From: Anaerocaecibacter muris
GTDB lineage: Bacteria; Bacillota; Clostridia; Christensenellales; Pumilibacteraceae
Direction of reading: 5' to 3'
Assembly (NCBI RefSeq): GCF_943192945.1
Contig: NZ_CALPCE010000002.1
Span: 124,001 to 188,000 of the forward strand
Length of the DNA stretch: 64,000 nt
Shown here: positions 25,606 to 34,470 of the stretch, one piece after another
Numbering within the stretch: position 1 is the first letter of the stretch
How the letters are laid out: every line of letters starts with the position of its first letter
Program-made: the position numbers and the translations under genes
Notes under the pieces: generated by a model
The model's database searches: none
Seen by the model: the letters and a program-made list of their open reading frames with translations, nothing else
What the model was told of the DNA's origin: nothing

Positions 25606-26572
25606 TGTTGCCGCGTCGAGCGGCGGCGCGCTTACTATATTGAAAAACGTATACGAATACGCCAAGAACAGCGAGTTCGAGTGGCTTTTCGTATTGTCGG
25701 TTGCCGATTTGCGGGAGACCGACAATATAAAAGTTTTAAAGTTCCCCGAGGTCAAACAGAGTTGGCGCAACAGATTGAATTTCGATAAAACCCAAGCGTT
25801 AAAATTGATAGAGGAGTACAAGCCCGATACGGTGCTCAATCTGCAAAATGTCGCACTTAAATGCTCTTGCGAGCAAGTTTTGTATCTGCACCAGCCATTA
25901 CCGTTTTGTAAACACAAGTTCCGTGTATGGCAGGGAGGGGGGCGCTACTGGATCTACCAAAATGTTATAGGGCGGATGATAAAAAAAGGATTGAAACGAG
26001 CGGACAAAATTATCGTTCAATCCGCATGGATGAAAGATGCCGTCCAAAGGTGCGGTGTCGCCGTGGATAAAATTACGGTAATGCCCCCGAACATAATTTT
26101 ACCGCGCGACGCCTTATATACGGACAGCGGTGAGAATGTATTTTTTTATCCCGCGAGTTCCACATTATACAAGAATCACGAAGTAATAGTCAAAGCGTGC
26201 GAACAGCTTAATAAAAACGGCGTTACCGATTATACCGTCGTTTTTACGCTTAACGGAAACGAAAGCAAGCGCATTTCAAAATTGTACGGCGTTTGCAAAA
26301 ATAAAAATCTTAACATAAATTGGATTGGAACGCTCGATTATGCAGAAGTTATCGGTATGTACGAAAAGAGCGTTCTGCTGTTCCCGAGTTATGTGGAAAC
26401 TTTTGGATTGCCGTTGAAAGAGGCAAGGACGGTCGGCGCGCCGATTTTGGCGGCGGACATGCCGTTCTCTCGCGAAATTTTAGACGGGTACGACAAAGTC
26501 AAATATTTTGGATACAAGGACCATAAACTTTTGAGCAAGTTGATGAGCGATTGTATTTTAAAAAGGAAATAG
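25586..26572 (+). CDS. Glycosyltransferase family 4
   Basis: A 328-residue GT-B enzyme with a short N-terminal domain (LYLHQPLPFCKHKFR resembles the family 1/4 acceptor loop) and a clear donor domain: FFYPASSTLYKNHEV, LNINWIGTLDYAEV and FPSYVETFGLPLKEARTVG, which holds the conserved E-x7-E motif. It adds one sugar to the repeat unit; donor and linkage are unknown. It overlaps the preceding gene by 20 nt. Confidence 0.8.
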   Translation: MKILVYDVAASSGGALTILKNVYEYAKNSEFEWLFVLSVADLRETDNIKVLKFPEVKQSWRNRLNFDKTQALKLIEEYKPDTVLNLQNVALKCSCEQVLYLHQPLPFCKHKFRVWQGGGRYWIYQNVIGRMIKKGLKRADKIIVQSAWMKDAVQRCGVAVDKITVMPPNIILPRDALYTDSGENVFFYPASSTLYKNHEVIVKACEQLNKNGVTDYTVVFTLNGNESKRISKLYGVCKNKNLNINWIGTLDYAEVIGMYEKSVLLFPSYVETFGLPLKEARTVGAPILAADMPFSREILDGYDKVKYFGYKDHKLLSKLMSDCILKRK

Positions 26573-26576
26573 AATT

Positions 26577-27620
26577 ATGGGCTTATTCACAGGAAAAACT
26601 CTTATGATAACGGGCGGAACCGGTAGTTTCGGTAACGCTGTACTCAATCGGTTTTTAAAGACCGACATAGGCGAAATTCGCATATTTTCGCGCGACGAAA
26701 AAAAGCAAGACGATATGCGCCACGAATTTCAGGCAAAGATGCCGGAAGCCGCCGAAAAAATTAAATTCTATATCGGCGACGTGCGCGATATTCAGTCCGT
26801 TAAAAACGCAATTCACGGTGTCGATTATATTTTCCACGCGGCGGCGCTTAAACAAGTTCCGTCGTGCGAGTTTTTTCCTATAGAGGCTGTAAAGACCAAC
26901 GTGCTCGGCACGGAAAACGTGTTGACAGCGGCTATTGACGAGGGTGTAAAAACGGTTATTTGTCTTTCTACAGATAAAGCCGCATATCCCGTCAACGCTA
27001 TGGGCACAAGTAAAGCCATGATGGAAAAAGTGATTGTCGCAAAATCGCGTACTTCGGCAAAAACAAAAATATGCTGTACGCGTTACGGCAACGTCATGTG
27101 TTCGCGCGGAAGCGTTATACCGTTATGGATTGATCAAATACGCAATAAACAGCCTATTACGCTTACCGAACCGTCAATGACGCGGTTTATAATGTCGCTC
27201 GAAGAAGCGGTTGACCTTGTGTTGTTTGCGTTCGAGCACGGCGAAAGCGGGGATATACTTGTGCAAAAGGCCCCCGCATGCACTATACAGGTTCAAGCGG
27301 AAGCGGTGTGCGAATTGTTTGGCGGCGACAAAAATGATATAAAAATAATCGGAATACGTCACGGCGAAAAGATTTACGAAACGTTATTGACTAACGAGGA
27401 GTGCGCTAACGCGATTGATATGGGCAACTTCTACCGCGTGCCTTGCGATAAGCGCGGTCTTAATTACGATAAATATTTCAAGCACGGCGATACCGAACGC
27501 AACACTCTGTCCGAATTCAATTCGCACAATACAAAACTTTTGAATATCGAGCAAGTAAAAGAGAAACTTTTGGAATTGCAGTATATCCGCGAAGAACTTG
27601 AAATTACGGAGCGCAAATAA
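26577..27620 (+). CDS. capE: UDP-GlcNAc 4,6-dehydratase/5-epimerase (CapE/FnlA type)
   Basis: A 347-residue extended short-chain dehydrogenase that starts the UDP-L-FucNAc route from UDP-GlcNAc. NAD-binding GGTGSFG is at 13-19. The active-site region reads STDKAAYPVNAMGTSK: a Met takes the place of the usual catalytic Tyr in M-x3-K (142-146), as reported for CapE-type enzymes. HAAALKQVPSCEFFP and RYGNVMCSRGSVIP are also typical. Adjacent CapF- and CapG-like genes in the same order make the assignment firm. AAGGAA precedes the ATG. Confidence 0.9.
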   Translation: MGLFTGKTLMITGGTGSFGNAVLNRFLKTDIGEIRIFSRDEKKQDDMRHEFQAKMPEAAEKIKFYIGDVRDIQSVKNAIHGVDYIFHAAALKQVPSCEFFPIEAVKTNVLGTENVLTAAIDEGVKTVICLSTDKAAYPVNAMGTSKAMMEKVIVAKSRTSAKTKICCTRYGNVMCSRGSVIPLWIDQIRNKQPITLTEPSMTRFIMSLEEAVDLVLFAFEHGESGDILVQKAPACTIQVQAEAVCELFGGDKNDIKIIGIRHGEKIYETLLTNEECANAIDMGNFYRVPCDKRGLNYDKYFKHGDTERNTLSEFNSHNTKLLNIEQVKEKLLELQYIREELEITERK

Positions 27621-27628
27621 CCGCCGTT

Positions 27629-28831
27629 ATGAAAATACTTGTTACGGGCGCAAACGGATTTATAGGCAAAAACCTTGTCGCGGCGTTGAATAATATTCGT
27701 TGCGGCAACGACAAAACGCGCGCTGTTTCGATTGCCGAAGTATATTCGTTCGATACGGACACTCCGCCCGAAAAACTGGTTGAATACTGTTCGCAAGCGG
27801 ACTTTGTATATAATCTTGCGGGGGTAAACCGCCCGCAAAACGCGGAGGAGTTTGCACTCGGAAATTTCGGGTTTGCGTCGAAACTGCTCGACTGTTTACG
27901 TAGTTGCGACAATGCTTGCCCCGTTATGCTGTCCTCGTCTGTACAGGCGTCGTTAAGCGGTCGTTTCGAAAACAGCGAGTACGGAAAGAGCAAACGCGAC
28001 GGCGAAAAATTGTTTTTCGATTATGCCGCTTCGGTCGGCGCAAAGGTTTATATATACCGTTTTCCCAACGTTTTCGGCAAGTGGTGCAGACCCAATTACA
28101 ACAGCGCGGTCGCTACTTTTTGTCATAATATCGCCAATGATTTACCGATACGGGTCAATGATAAAAACACCCGTCTCGAACTTGTGTATATAGACGACGT
28201 TGTCGATTCTCTTATCGGACTGCTGTGCGATAAAGCCTGTTATTGCGATTATGACGGACTTAATGTTCTGCCCGATAACAACGGCAAGTATTGTTATGTT
28301 CCCGTCACGCATACGGCAACACTGGGCGAAATCGTCGATTTGCTGGACGTTTTCGCAACCCAGCCCGCTACTTTGACAATGCCTAAAATAGCTGACGGAT
28401 CGTTTGCCAAAAAGCTGTATTCGACATACCTTTCGTACTTGCCCAAAAGCAAAGTAAAGTTTGCGCCCAAGACAAACGCGGACGCGCGCGGCAGTTTTAC
28501 GGAACTAATAAAAACCGCAGACTGCGGACAGTTTTCGGTAAACGTTTCCAACCCGAGCATAACAAAAGGCGAGCATTGGCACAACAGCAAGTGGGAGTTT
28601 TTTATCGTGGTGTCGGGACGCGCTCTCATACAGGAACGGAAGATAGGCACGGACGAGGTGTGGGAGTTTGAGGTGAGCGGCGAAAAAATTGAGATTGTTC
28701 ACATGCTCCCCGGATTCACTCACAACATAATCAATCTGTCAGATACCGAAAACCTGGTAACGCTGATGTGGGCGAACGAACGTTTTGACCCGACGCATCC
28801 AGACACGTATTATGAAAAGGTGGAACAGTAA
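27629..28831 (+). CDS. capF: Bifunctional UDP-sugar epimerase/reductase (CapF/FnlB type)
   Basis: A 400-residue two-domain protein, the hallmark of CapF: an N-terminal short-chain dehydrogenase (GANGFIGKN near residue 7-15, YGKSKRDGE as Y-x3-K, FPNVFGKW) and a C-terminal cupin (about 265-395) with metal-ligand pattern GEHWHNSKWEFFIV. The cupin epimerises C3 and the reductase reduces C4, giving UDP-L-6-deoxytalosamine. It sits 8 bp after capE. Confidence 0.9.
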   Translation: MKILVTGANGFIGKNLVAALNNIRCGNDKTRAVSIAEVYSFDTDTPPEKLVEYCSQADFVYNLAGVNRPQNAEEFALGNFGFASKLLDCLRSCDNACPVMLSSSVQASLSGRFENSEYGKSKRDGEKLFFDYAASVGAKVYIYRFPNVFGKWCRPNYNSAVATFCHNIANDLPIRVNDKNTRLELVYIDDVVDSLIGLLCDKACYCDYDGLNVLPDNNGKYCYVPVTHTATLGEIVDLLDVFATQPATLTMPKIADGSFAKKLYSTYLSYLPKSKVKFAPKTNADARGSFTELIKTADCGQFSVNVSNPSITKGEHWHNSKWEFFIVVSGRALIQERKIGTDEVWEFEVSGEKIEIVHMLPGFTHNIINLSDTENLVTLMWANERFDPTHPDTYYEKVEQ

Positions 28832-28833
28832 TA

Positions 28834-30015
28834 ATGGAAAAAAATACAGATTACGGCAGTATCGAATTTAAGAATAACGGCAAGCTGAAATTGCTTATTA
28901 TCGTCGGCACACGACCGGAAATCATACGCCTTTCGGAAGTCATAAAAAAATGCCGAAAGTATTTCGATTGCATATTGGCGCACACGGGTCAGAATTACGA
29001 TTACAATTTAAACGGCATATTTTTTAAGGATCTTAATCTTGCCGAACCCGAAGTTTATATGAACGCCGTGGGCGACGACCTCGGCGCTACCATAGGCAAT
29101 ATTATCGATTGCAGTTATAAGCTGATGAACAAGATACAGCCCGACGCACTGCTTATTCTCGGCGATACAAACAGTTGTCTTTCGGCTATACCCGCAAAGC
29201 GTTTGCATATTCCCATATTCCACATGGAGGCGGGCAACCGCTGTAAAGACGAGTGCTTGCCGGAAGAAACAAACCGCCGCATAGTCGATATTATATCAGA
29301 CGTTAATATGGCGTATAGCGAGCACGCAAGAAAATATCTTGCCGAGTGCGGTTTGCCCAAAGAGCGCACTTTCGTTACGGGATCGCCCATGGCGGAAGTT
29401 TTGCGCGCCAACTTAACCGCAATCGAAAAGTCGGACATACTGAAAAGACTAAATCTTACGCCGCACAAGTACATCTTGCTGTCCGCGCACCGCGAGGAGA
29501 ATATAGACACGGAAAAGAACTTCCTGTCGCTGTTCACCGCTATTAACGGATTGGCGGAAAAGTACGATATGCCTATTTTGTATTCGTGCCATCCGCGCAG
29601 TAAAAAACGTTTGGAACAGAGCGGATTCAAACTCGACGACAGAGTTATAAAGCATGAGCCGTTGGGATTTCACGACTATAACAATCTTCAAATGAATGCT
29701 TTTGCCGTTGTGTCTGATAGCGGAACGTTGCCCGAAGAAAGTTCGTTCTTCCTGTCAGTCGGCAAACCAATTTCCGCCGTGTGCATAAGGACAAGCACCG
29801 AGCGCCCCGAGGCTCTTGACAAAGCGTGTTTCGTCCTTGCGGGAATTGACGGCAATTCGCTTTTGCAAGCGGTGGACGCCGCCGTAAGCATGACCGAAAA
29901 CGGCGAGCGGGGTATACCCGTTCCCGATTATACGGACGAGAACGTATCTGTAAAAGTAGTCAAACTCATCCAGTCTTATACGAACACGGTTAATAAATTC
30001 GTGTGGAGAAAATAA
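28834..30015 (+). CDS. capG: UDP-N-acetyl sugar 2-epimerase (CapG/FnlC type)
   Basis: A 393-residue GT-B-fold epimerase. Family markers are VGTRPEIIRLSEVI (about 20-33), HTGQNYDYNL, FHMEAGNRCKDECLPEE, SAHREENID and SDSGTLPEESSF near the C-terminus. Following capE and capF it should produce UDP-N-acetyl-L-fucosamine by C2 epimerisation; alone it would resemble WecB. It starts 2 bp after the capF stop. Confidence 0.9.
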   Translation: MEKNTDYGSIEFKNNGKLKLLIIVGTRPEIIRLSEVIKKCRKYFDCILAHTGQNYDYNLNGIFFKDLNLAEPEVYMNAVGDDLGATIGNIIDCSYKLMNKIQPDALLILGDTNSCLSAIPAKRLHIPIFHMEAGNRCKDECLPEETNRRIVDIISDVNMAYSEHARKYLAECGLPKERTFVTGSPMAEVLRANLTAIEKSDILKRLNLTPHKYILLSAHREENIDTEKNFLSLFTAINGLAEKYDMPILYSCHPRSKKRLEQSGFKLDDRVIKHEPLGFHDYNNLQMNAFAVVSDSGTLPEESSFFLSVGKPISAVCIRTSTERPEALDKACFVLAGIDGNSLLQAVDAAVSMTENGERGIPVPDYTDENVSVKVVKLIQSYTNTVNKFVWRK

Positions 30016-30113
30016 CCCGCCGATAATAATCGGTAATGTTATTTTACCACGGCTTGCGCATACTGATAGCGTGTAACAGTTTAACAATACAGGTCGAAAA
30101 AAGAGGAAACAAT

Positions 30114-31043
30114 ATGAAATTCAAATCTGCCAAAAGCGTCCTATCAAAATATACCGAATATAAACTCGACGACGAAAAAATCGAGCAGTTGCATAGGGTG
30201 TTGTTGCACATGCTCAAAGATTTTAAGGCGTGTTGCGAAAAATACGGGTTTATGTATATGCTGGGCGGCGGAACGTGTTTGGGCGCAGTGCGGCACAAGG
30301 GTTTTATTCCTTGGGACGACGACGTGGATATAATGATGCCGCGCGAAGATTTTGAAAAAATCGGACAGGCAATGAAGGAGTGTTACGGCGATAAGTATTC
30401 CGTTACCGATCCGCGCGAGTGCCATTTGCTCAATATATTGTTAAACGGTACTGTGTACGAAGAAATCTGGAACGGCGATCCCAGTCGTCGTATGTCGATA
30501 TTTTTGGACGTATATCCCATAGATAATATGCCAAAGGGAAAACGCAGGCTACGTTCCGCGCGCTTCTATTGGGCAAAGCATGCGCACGCATTTATTTTGG
30601 AATATAAATACCCGTCCGAATATGTTAAAAAAATAGAGCAGACCGACAAGGAAGTTAAATCATACTACAAAAAAAGACGGTTTTTGGGTCGGCTGTTTAA
30701 CTTTTTCGGCGGATACAATCATTACAATAAAGTGGTATATAAGTTGGCGCGGTACAAAAAGAAAACGGGGTATTTGGGTATTCCGTGTGCTATAGCGTAC
30801 AATCGAGAAAAGTTCCGCGCGGAAGTATTGACAGATTCCGTTGACGCGGAGTTCTGCGGCGAAAACTTTAAAATTCCCAAGTTTTACGACGAATATCTGA
30901 CAAATCTTTACGGAAGCGATTATATGACCCCGCCTCCGCCCGAAAAACGGGAAATCCATGTGTCCGCAAGAGTGGAATTCGGCAAGTACGCAGATCTAAA
31001 CGAACACGGCGAATTCGAATTCGCGGACGGTGAAAACAAATGA
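30114..31043 (+). CDS. licD: LicD-family phosphotransferase
   Basis: A 309-residue protein with the LicD nucleotidyltransferase-fold core: GGGTCLGAVRHKG (51-63) and WDDDVDI (67-73), the metal-binding acidic cluster. LicD proteins move a phospho-alcohol (phosphocholine, or polyol phosphate) from a CDP donor to a glycan. Here the next three genes look like a CDP-pentitol pathway, so a pentitol phosphate is the likely cargo. ATG 30114 has AAGAGG; the earlier in-frame start at 30036 has none. The stop overlaps the next start by 4 nt. Confidence 0.85.
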   Translation: MKFKSAKSVLSKYTEYKLDDEKIEQLHRVLLHMLKDFKACCEKYGFMYMLGGGTCLGAVRHKGFIPWDDDVDIMMPREDFEKIGQAMKECYGDKYSVTDPRECHLLNILLNGTVYEEIWNGDPSRRMSIFLDVYPIDNMPKGKRRLRSARFYWAKHAHAFILEYKYPSEYVKKIEQTDKEVKSYYKKRRFLGRLFNFFGGYNHYNKVVYKLARYKKKTGYLGIPCAIAYNREKFRAEVLTDSVDAEFCGENFKIPKFYDEYLTNLYGSDYMTPPPPEKREIHVSARVEFGKYADLNEHGEFEFADGENK

Positions 31044-31747
31044 ACTACGCCATTATATTGTCGGGCGGCGTCGGAAACAGATTCGGCGCGGATATTCCCA
31101 AACAATACCTGGACGCATGCGGAAAACCAATTATACGGTATACGTTGGAACGTTTTTTTTCTGCATCGTGCATAGACAAAATTGTCGTCGTCGCAAGCGC
31201 GACGTGGCACGAGTTTATAGGCGAAATAATTTCGACATTGCCGCAAAAGCCTTTTGACTTTGCGGACGCGGGCGCATCGCGGCAAGGTTCTATATTCAAC
31301 GGGTTAAAAAAATGCGTGGAAAGCGGCATTGAGGACGGCGACAGAGTAATAATTCACGACGCGGTGCGCCCGTTGGTTAGCGGCGCGCTTATAAATAAAT
31401 GTATGGATGCGCTTGACGAAAATGATGCGGTTATGCCCGTTTTGCACGTCAACGATACGGTGTACGTAAGCGACGACGGAACGCACGTGAGCGGACTTCT
31501 CGACCGCGACAAACTGTATGCGGGGCAAGCGCCCGAGGCGTTTAAACTGAAAAAATATTATGAATTGAATAACGCGCTTACCGCTGATGCGCTGGACTCG
31601 ATACGCGGGTCGAGCGAGCTCGCTTTCAAAAACGGGTTAGCAATTAAACTTATCGACGGAGATTTGCGCAACTTTAAAATTACAACGGTTGCGGATTTGG
31701 AACGGTTTAAGCAGATTTTGGAACAAGGAAATTATGAAAGCATATAA
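31040..31747 (+). CDS. IspD/TarI-family cytidylyltransferase
   Basis: A 235-residue CTP-dependent nucleotidyltransferase. The N-terminal loop ILSGGVGNRFGADIPKQYL binds CTP, DAGASRQGSIFNGL and HDAVRPLVSG follow the family pattern, and LYAGQAPEAFKLK lines the alcohol-phosphate site. IspD (isoprenoid) and TarI (ribitol 5-phosphate) share these features. The loop SGG in place of AGG, and the position between licD and a dehydrogenase, favour a TarI-like role making a CDP-polyol for surface glycan. Confidence 0.85.
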   Translation: MNYAIILSGGVGNRFGADIPKQYLDACGKPIIRYTLERFFSASCIDKIVVVASATWHEFIGEIISTLPQKPFDFADAGASRQGSIFNGLKKCVESGIEDGDRVIIHDAVRPLVSGALINKCMDALDENDAVMPVLHVNDTVYVSDDGTHVSGLLDRDKLYAGQAPEAFKLKKYYELNNALTADALDSIRGSSELAFKNGLAIKLIDGDLRNFKITTVADLERFKQILEQGNYESI

Positions 31748-32756
31748 CTTATACGGAGTAAACGATTTAAGATACGAAAACGTGCAAATGCCCGAACTGC
31801 CGAGCGGTTGGGCGCTTGTTAAAGTGGGCGCGTGCGGGATATGCAGTTCCGACATACCCAGAATTTACAAGAACGGAACGTACCATTTCCCTACGGTAGT
31901 CGGTCACGAATTTTCGGGCGTGGTGGAAAAAACGGCAAACGCCGCTGATTCACATTGGGTGGGTAAGCGTGTTGCTGTTTTTCCGCTTATCCCTTGCAAA
32001 AAGTGCGAGCAGTGCAAAAACAAGCATTACGAAATGTGTTCCGATTACAACTACTTGGGTTCGCGCTGTGACGGCGGGTTTTCGGAATATGTCGCTGTGC
32101 CCGTGTGGAATCTCATCGAACTGGGCGACAGTATAAGTTACGAAGAGGGCGCATTGTTCGAGCCTTTGGCTGTGGCTTTGCATTGCGTAAATCAAGCGCA
32201 GTTGCGCGGCGGCGAAACTGTCGCCGTTATAGGCAGCGGCGCGATTGCTTTTGCGGTCGGGCAGTGGGCTAAAATTAAGGGCGCGGCACAAGTAAGCATT
32301 GTTGCGCGCAGTAAGAATAAGGAGTTTATAGCGGAGCGCACGGGTTTGGAGTTTGTGACAGGCGAGAATATAGAGGGCAAGTTTTATGACGTGGTTGTCG
32401 AAGCTGTCGGAACGCAAGAGTCTTTGATTTCAGCAATCGAGCACGCGCGCGCAGGCGGAAAAATAGTCGCAATGGGCAACCCTGCCGGCGATATGAATTT
32501 ACCGCAAGCCGTTTATTGGAAAATTTTGCGAAAACAACTTACCGTAATAGGCACGTGGAATTCGTTTTACGACGGCGCAAATATGTCGGACTGGATAGAG
32601 GTGCGCGACGCTTTAATAAATAAAACGATTGACGCAAAAAGTTTAATCACGCATTATTTCAATAAAGACAACGTGGTTGACGGACTGGAACTTATGAAAA
32701 ACCATAAGGCGCCGTACTGCAAGGTTATGACGGTGTGGGAGGACAAAACAAAATGA
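31734..32756 (+). CDS. Zinc-dependent medium-chain dehydrogenase (polyol-phosphate/TarJ-like)
   Basis: A 340-residue MDR enzyme. The catalytic zinc set is visible in GACGICSSDIPR and GHEFSG; the structural zinc loop is CKKCEQCKNKHYEMC; the nucleotide fold is VAVIGSGAIAFAVGQ. It resembles galactitol-phosphate and ribulose 5-phosphate reductases. Next to the TarI-like gene it most likely reduces a pentulose 5-phosphate to a pentitol phosphate. ATG 31734 overlaps the cytidylyltransferase stop by 14 nt, and its TGA overlaps the next ATG. Confidence 0.85.
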   Translation: MKAYNLYGVNDLRYENVQMPELPSGWALVKVGACGICSSDIPRIYKNGTYHFPTVVGHEFSGVVEKTANAADSHWVGKRVAVFPLIPCKKCEQCKNKHYEMCSDYNYLGSRCDGGFSEYVAVPVWNLIELGDSISYEEGALFEPLAVALHCVNQAQLRGGETVAVIGSGAIAFAVGQWAKIKGAAQVSIVARSKNKEFIAERTGLEFVTGENIEGKFYDVVVEAVGTQESLISAIEHARAGGKIVAMGNPAGDMNLPQAVYWKILRKQLTVIGTWNSFYDGANMSDWIEVRDALINKTIDAKSLITHYFNKDNVVDGLELMKNHKAPYCKVMTVWEDKTK

Positions 32757-33433
32757 TAAGTTCGGGCGCGGGCGCAATTTCCGCTTCGATGATGTGTTCA
32801 AATCTCGTAGATTTGAGCGAAGCTATAAGCATTTTCGAGCGGAATAAAATCGAATACTTGCATATAGACGTAATGGACGGCGACTTTGTACCGAATTACG
32901 GCTTGGGTGTGGACTATATCCGCGGTCTGCGCGAGCTGACTAAAATCCCGCTCGATATTCATTTAATGGTCAATAACCCCGAATATAAGCTCGGGTATTT
33001 GGATTTAAAAAATACCGATATAGTATCTATACATTACGAAAGCACAAGACAACTTCAACGGGCGATTGACAACACAAAAAAATACGGGTGTAAATGCTTT
33101 TTGGCAATAAACCCCTCGACCCCGATAAGCGTATTGGAAGAAGTGCTCGATTATATCGACGGCATAAATATGTTAATGGTCAATCCCGGGTTTGCGGGAC
33201 AAAAAATAGTGCCCAGCACAATCAAAAAAATAGACAAGCTCGCGGCGTTTTTGGAAGAAAACGGAAAGCCGAATATTAAGATTGAAGTGGACGGCAATAT
33301 AACATTCGATTATGCGCGACTGTTAAAAGCCAAAGGCGCGTCGATATTCGTCGCGGGTACGTCGAGCATATTTAACGGAAACGTAAAAAATTACGAAGCT
33401 AACATCAAAAATTTCAGGAGTGCGATAGCATGA
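32753..33433 (+). CDS. Ribulose-phosphate 3-epimerase family protein
   Basis: A 226-residue TIM barrel of the Rpe family. Markers are SASMMCSNLVDL (start), YLHIDVMDGDFVPNYGLG, IHLMVNNPE, LMVNPGFAGQK and IEVDGN, giving the paired His/Asp metal and acid-base residues. In a polysaccharide operon this is likely a dedicated copy interconverting D-ribulose 5-phosphate and D-xylulose 5-phosphate (or an allulose-phosphate analogue). It starts in an ATGA overlap with the dehydrogenase and its stop overlaps the next gene, so all four genes are coupled. Confidence 0.85.
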   Translation: MISSGAGAISASMMCSNLVDLSEAISIFERNKIEYLHIDVMDGDFVPNYGLGVDYIRGLRELTKIPLDIHLMVNNPEYKLGYLDLKNTDIVSIHYESTRQLQRAIDNTKKYGCKCFLAINPSTPISVLEEVLDYIDGINMLMVNPGFAGQKIVPSTIKKIDKLAAFLEENGKPNIKIEVDGNITFDYARLLKAKGASIFVAGTSSIFNGNVKNYEANIKNFRSAIA

Positions 33434-34434
33434 GCGAAATAGATATAAGCGTGGTTATACCCGTATACAATGTGGAGAAATATTTGCCCAAATGTTTGGA
33501 TAGTGTGTGCGCCCAAGCCGATTGCGTAAAGGAAATTATACTCATAAACGACGGAAGTACCGACGGCAGTTTGGATATTTGCAAGCGGTATGCGGAAAAG
33601 GACTCGCGAATAAAAATTATCGAGCAGGAAAATAAAGGTTTGTCCGCAACCGTTCGCGTCGGCGTGCGTGCCGCAACATGCGATTATGTCGGATTTGTTG
33701 ACAGCGACGATTATATCGAACCCGATATGTATCAAATACTGTCGGAAGAACTTGTCAACGCTCAAGCCCAGATAGCATGGTGCGAATATAATCGGGTCAA
33801 TGAAGCGGGGAAAAATCTTGATATTGAATTGACCGAATCGGGGGAAGTAGAAGCGTTTGAAAAACGTGACGGGAAGTTCCCTATACCCGTATATCCGTTG
33901 CCGTTTGTGTCCGGATTATCCATATCGGGATCGCGTTGTAATAAGCTGATAAAAAAAGACTTGTTAATAAATAATATTTCTTTTGAAGATTTCGGTATAA
34001 GTTTCGGAGAAGATTTGGCGCTGATTGCGCCTGTAATGTTTACCGCCGACAAAATCGTGTACGTAAGGCAGTATTTGTATCATTATCTCCAACGCGACAC
34101 GTCGATAGTTCACGTGTATAAACGCAGTTGCTTTGACGATTATATAAAGATAATAGATATTATTGATCGCGCGCGCAATAAGTACGATTATCAGTTCGAT
34201 AAGTTTGACGAATTTAAAATACGCACGTTGTATTCGAACTGCCTGACTAAAATAAGAATATCTAATCTTGATTATGAGGGAAGAAAGCGAGAATTAAAAT
34301 TCATAGGAAGCAACACCGAAGTGCGAGCGTTGCTTAAAAGAACTAAAATAAAGGGAGATAAACGGTTCGGATTGCTTTTATGGTTGTTAAAGCATAATAT
34401 GTACGGTTTGCTCGCGCGATTGATCAATAAGTAA
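33430..34434 (+). CDS. Family 2 glycosyltransferase
   Basis: A 334-residue GT-A inverting transferase. SVVIPVYNVEKYLPKCLDSV (N-terminus), INDGSTDGS and VDSDDYIEPD give the nucleotide-binding and DxD-type metal sites. The C-terminal third is helical, with LGIDWLGLLLW-like hydrophobic stretches seen in GT2 enzymes of capsule loci. The gene is more AT-rich than those before it. It is coupled to the epimerase gene by an ATGA overlap. Confidence 0.85.
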   Translation: MSEIDISVVIPVYNVEKYLPKCLDSVCAQADCVKEIILINDGSTDGSLDICKRYAEKDSRIKIIEQENKGLSATVRVGVRAATCDYVGFVDSDDYIEPDMYQILSEELVNAQAQIAWCEYNRVNEAGKNLDIELTESGEVEAFEKRDGKFPIPVYPLPFVSGLSISGSRCNKLIKKDLLINNISFEDFGISFGEDLALIAPVMFTADKIVYVRQYLYHYLQRDTSIVHVYKRSCFDDYIKIIDIIDRARNKYDYQFDKFDEFKIRTLYSNCLTKIRISNLDYEGRKRELKFIGSNTEVRALLKRTKIKGDKRFGLLLWLLKHNMYGLLARLINK

Positions 34435-34470
34435 AGATTATAACTGCAATTTTTGCAGTGAGTGAATACA

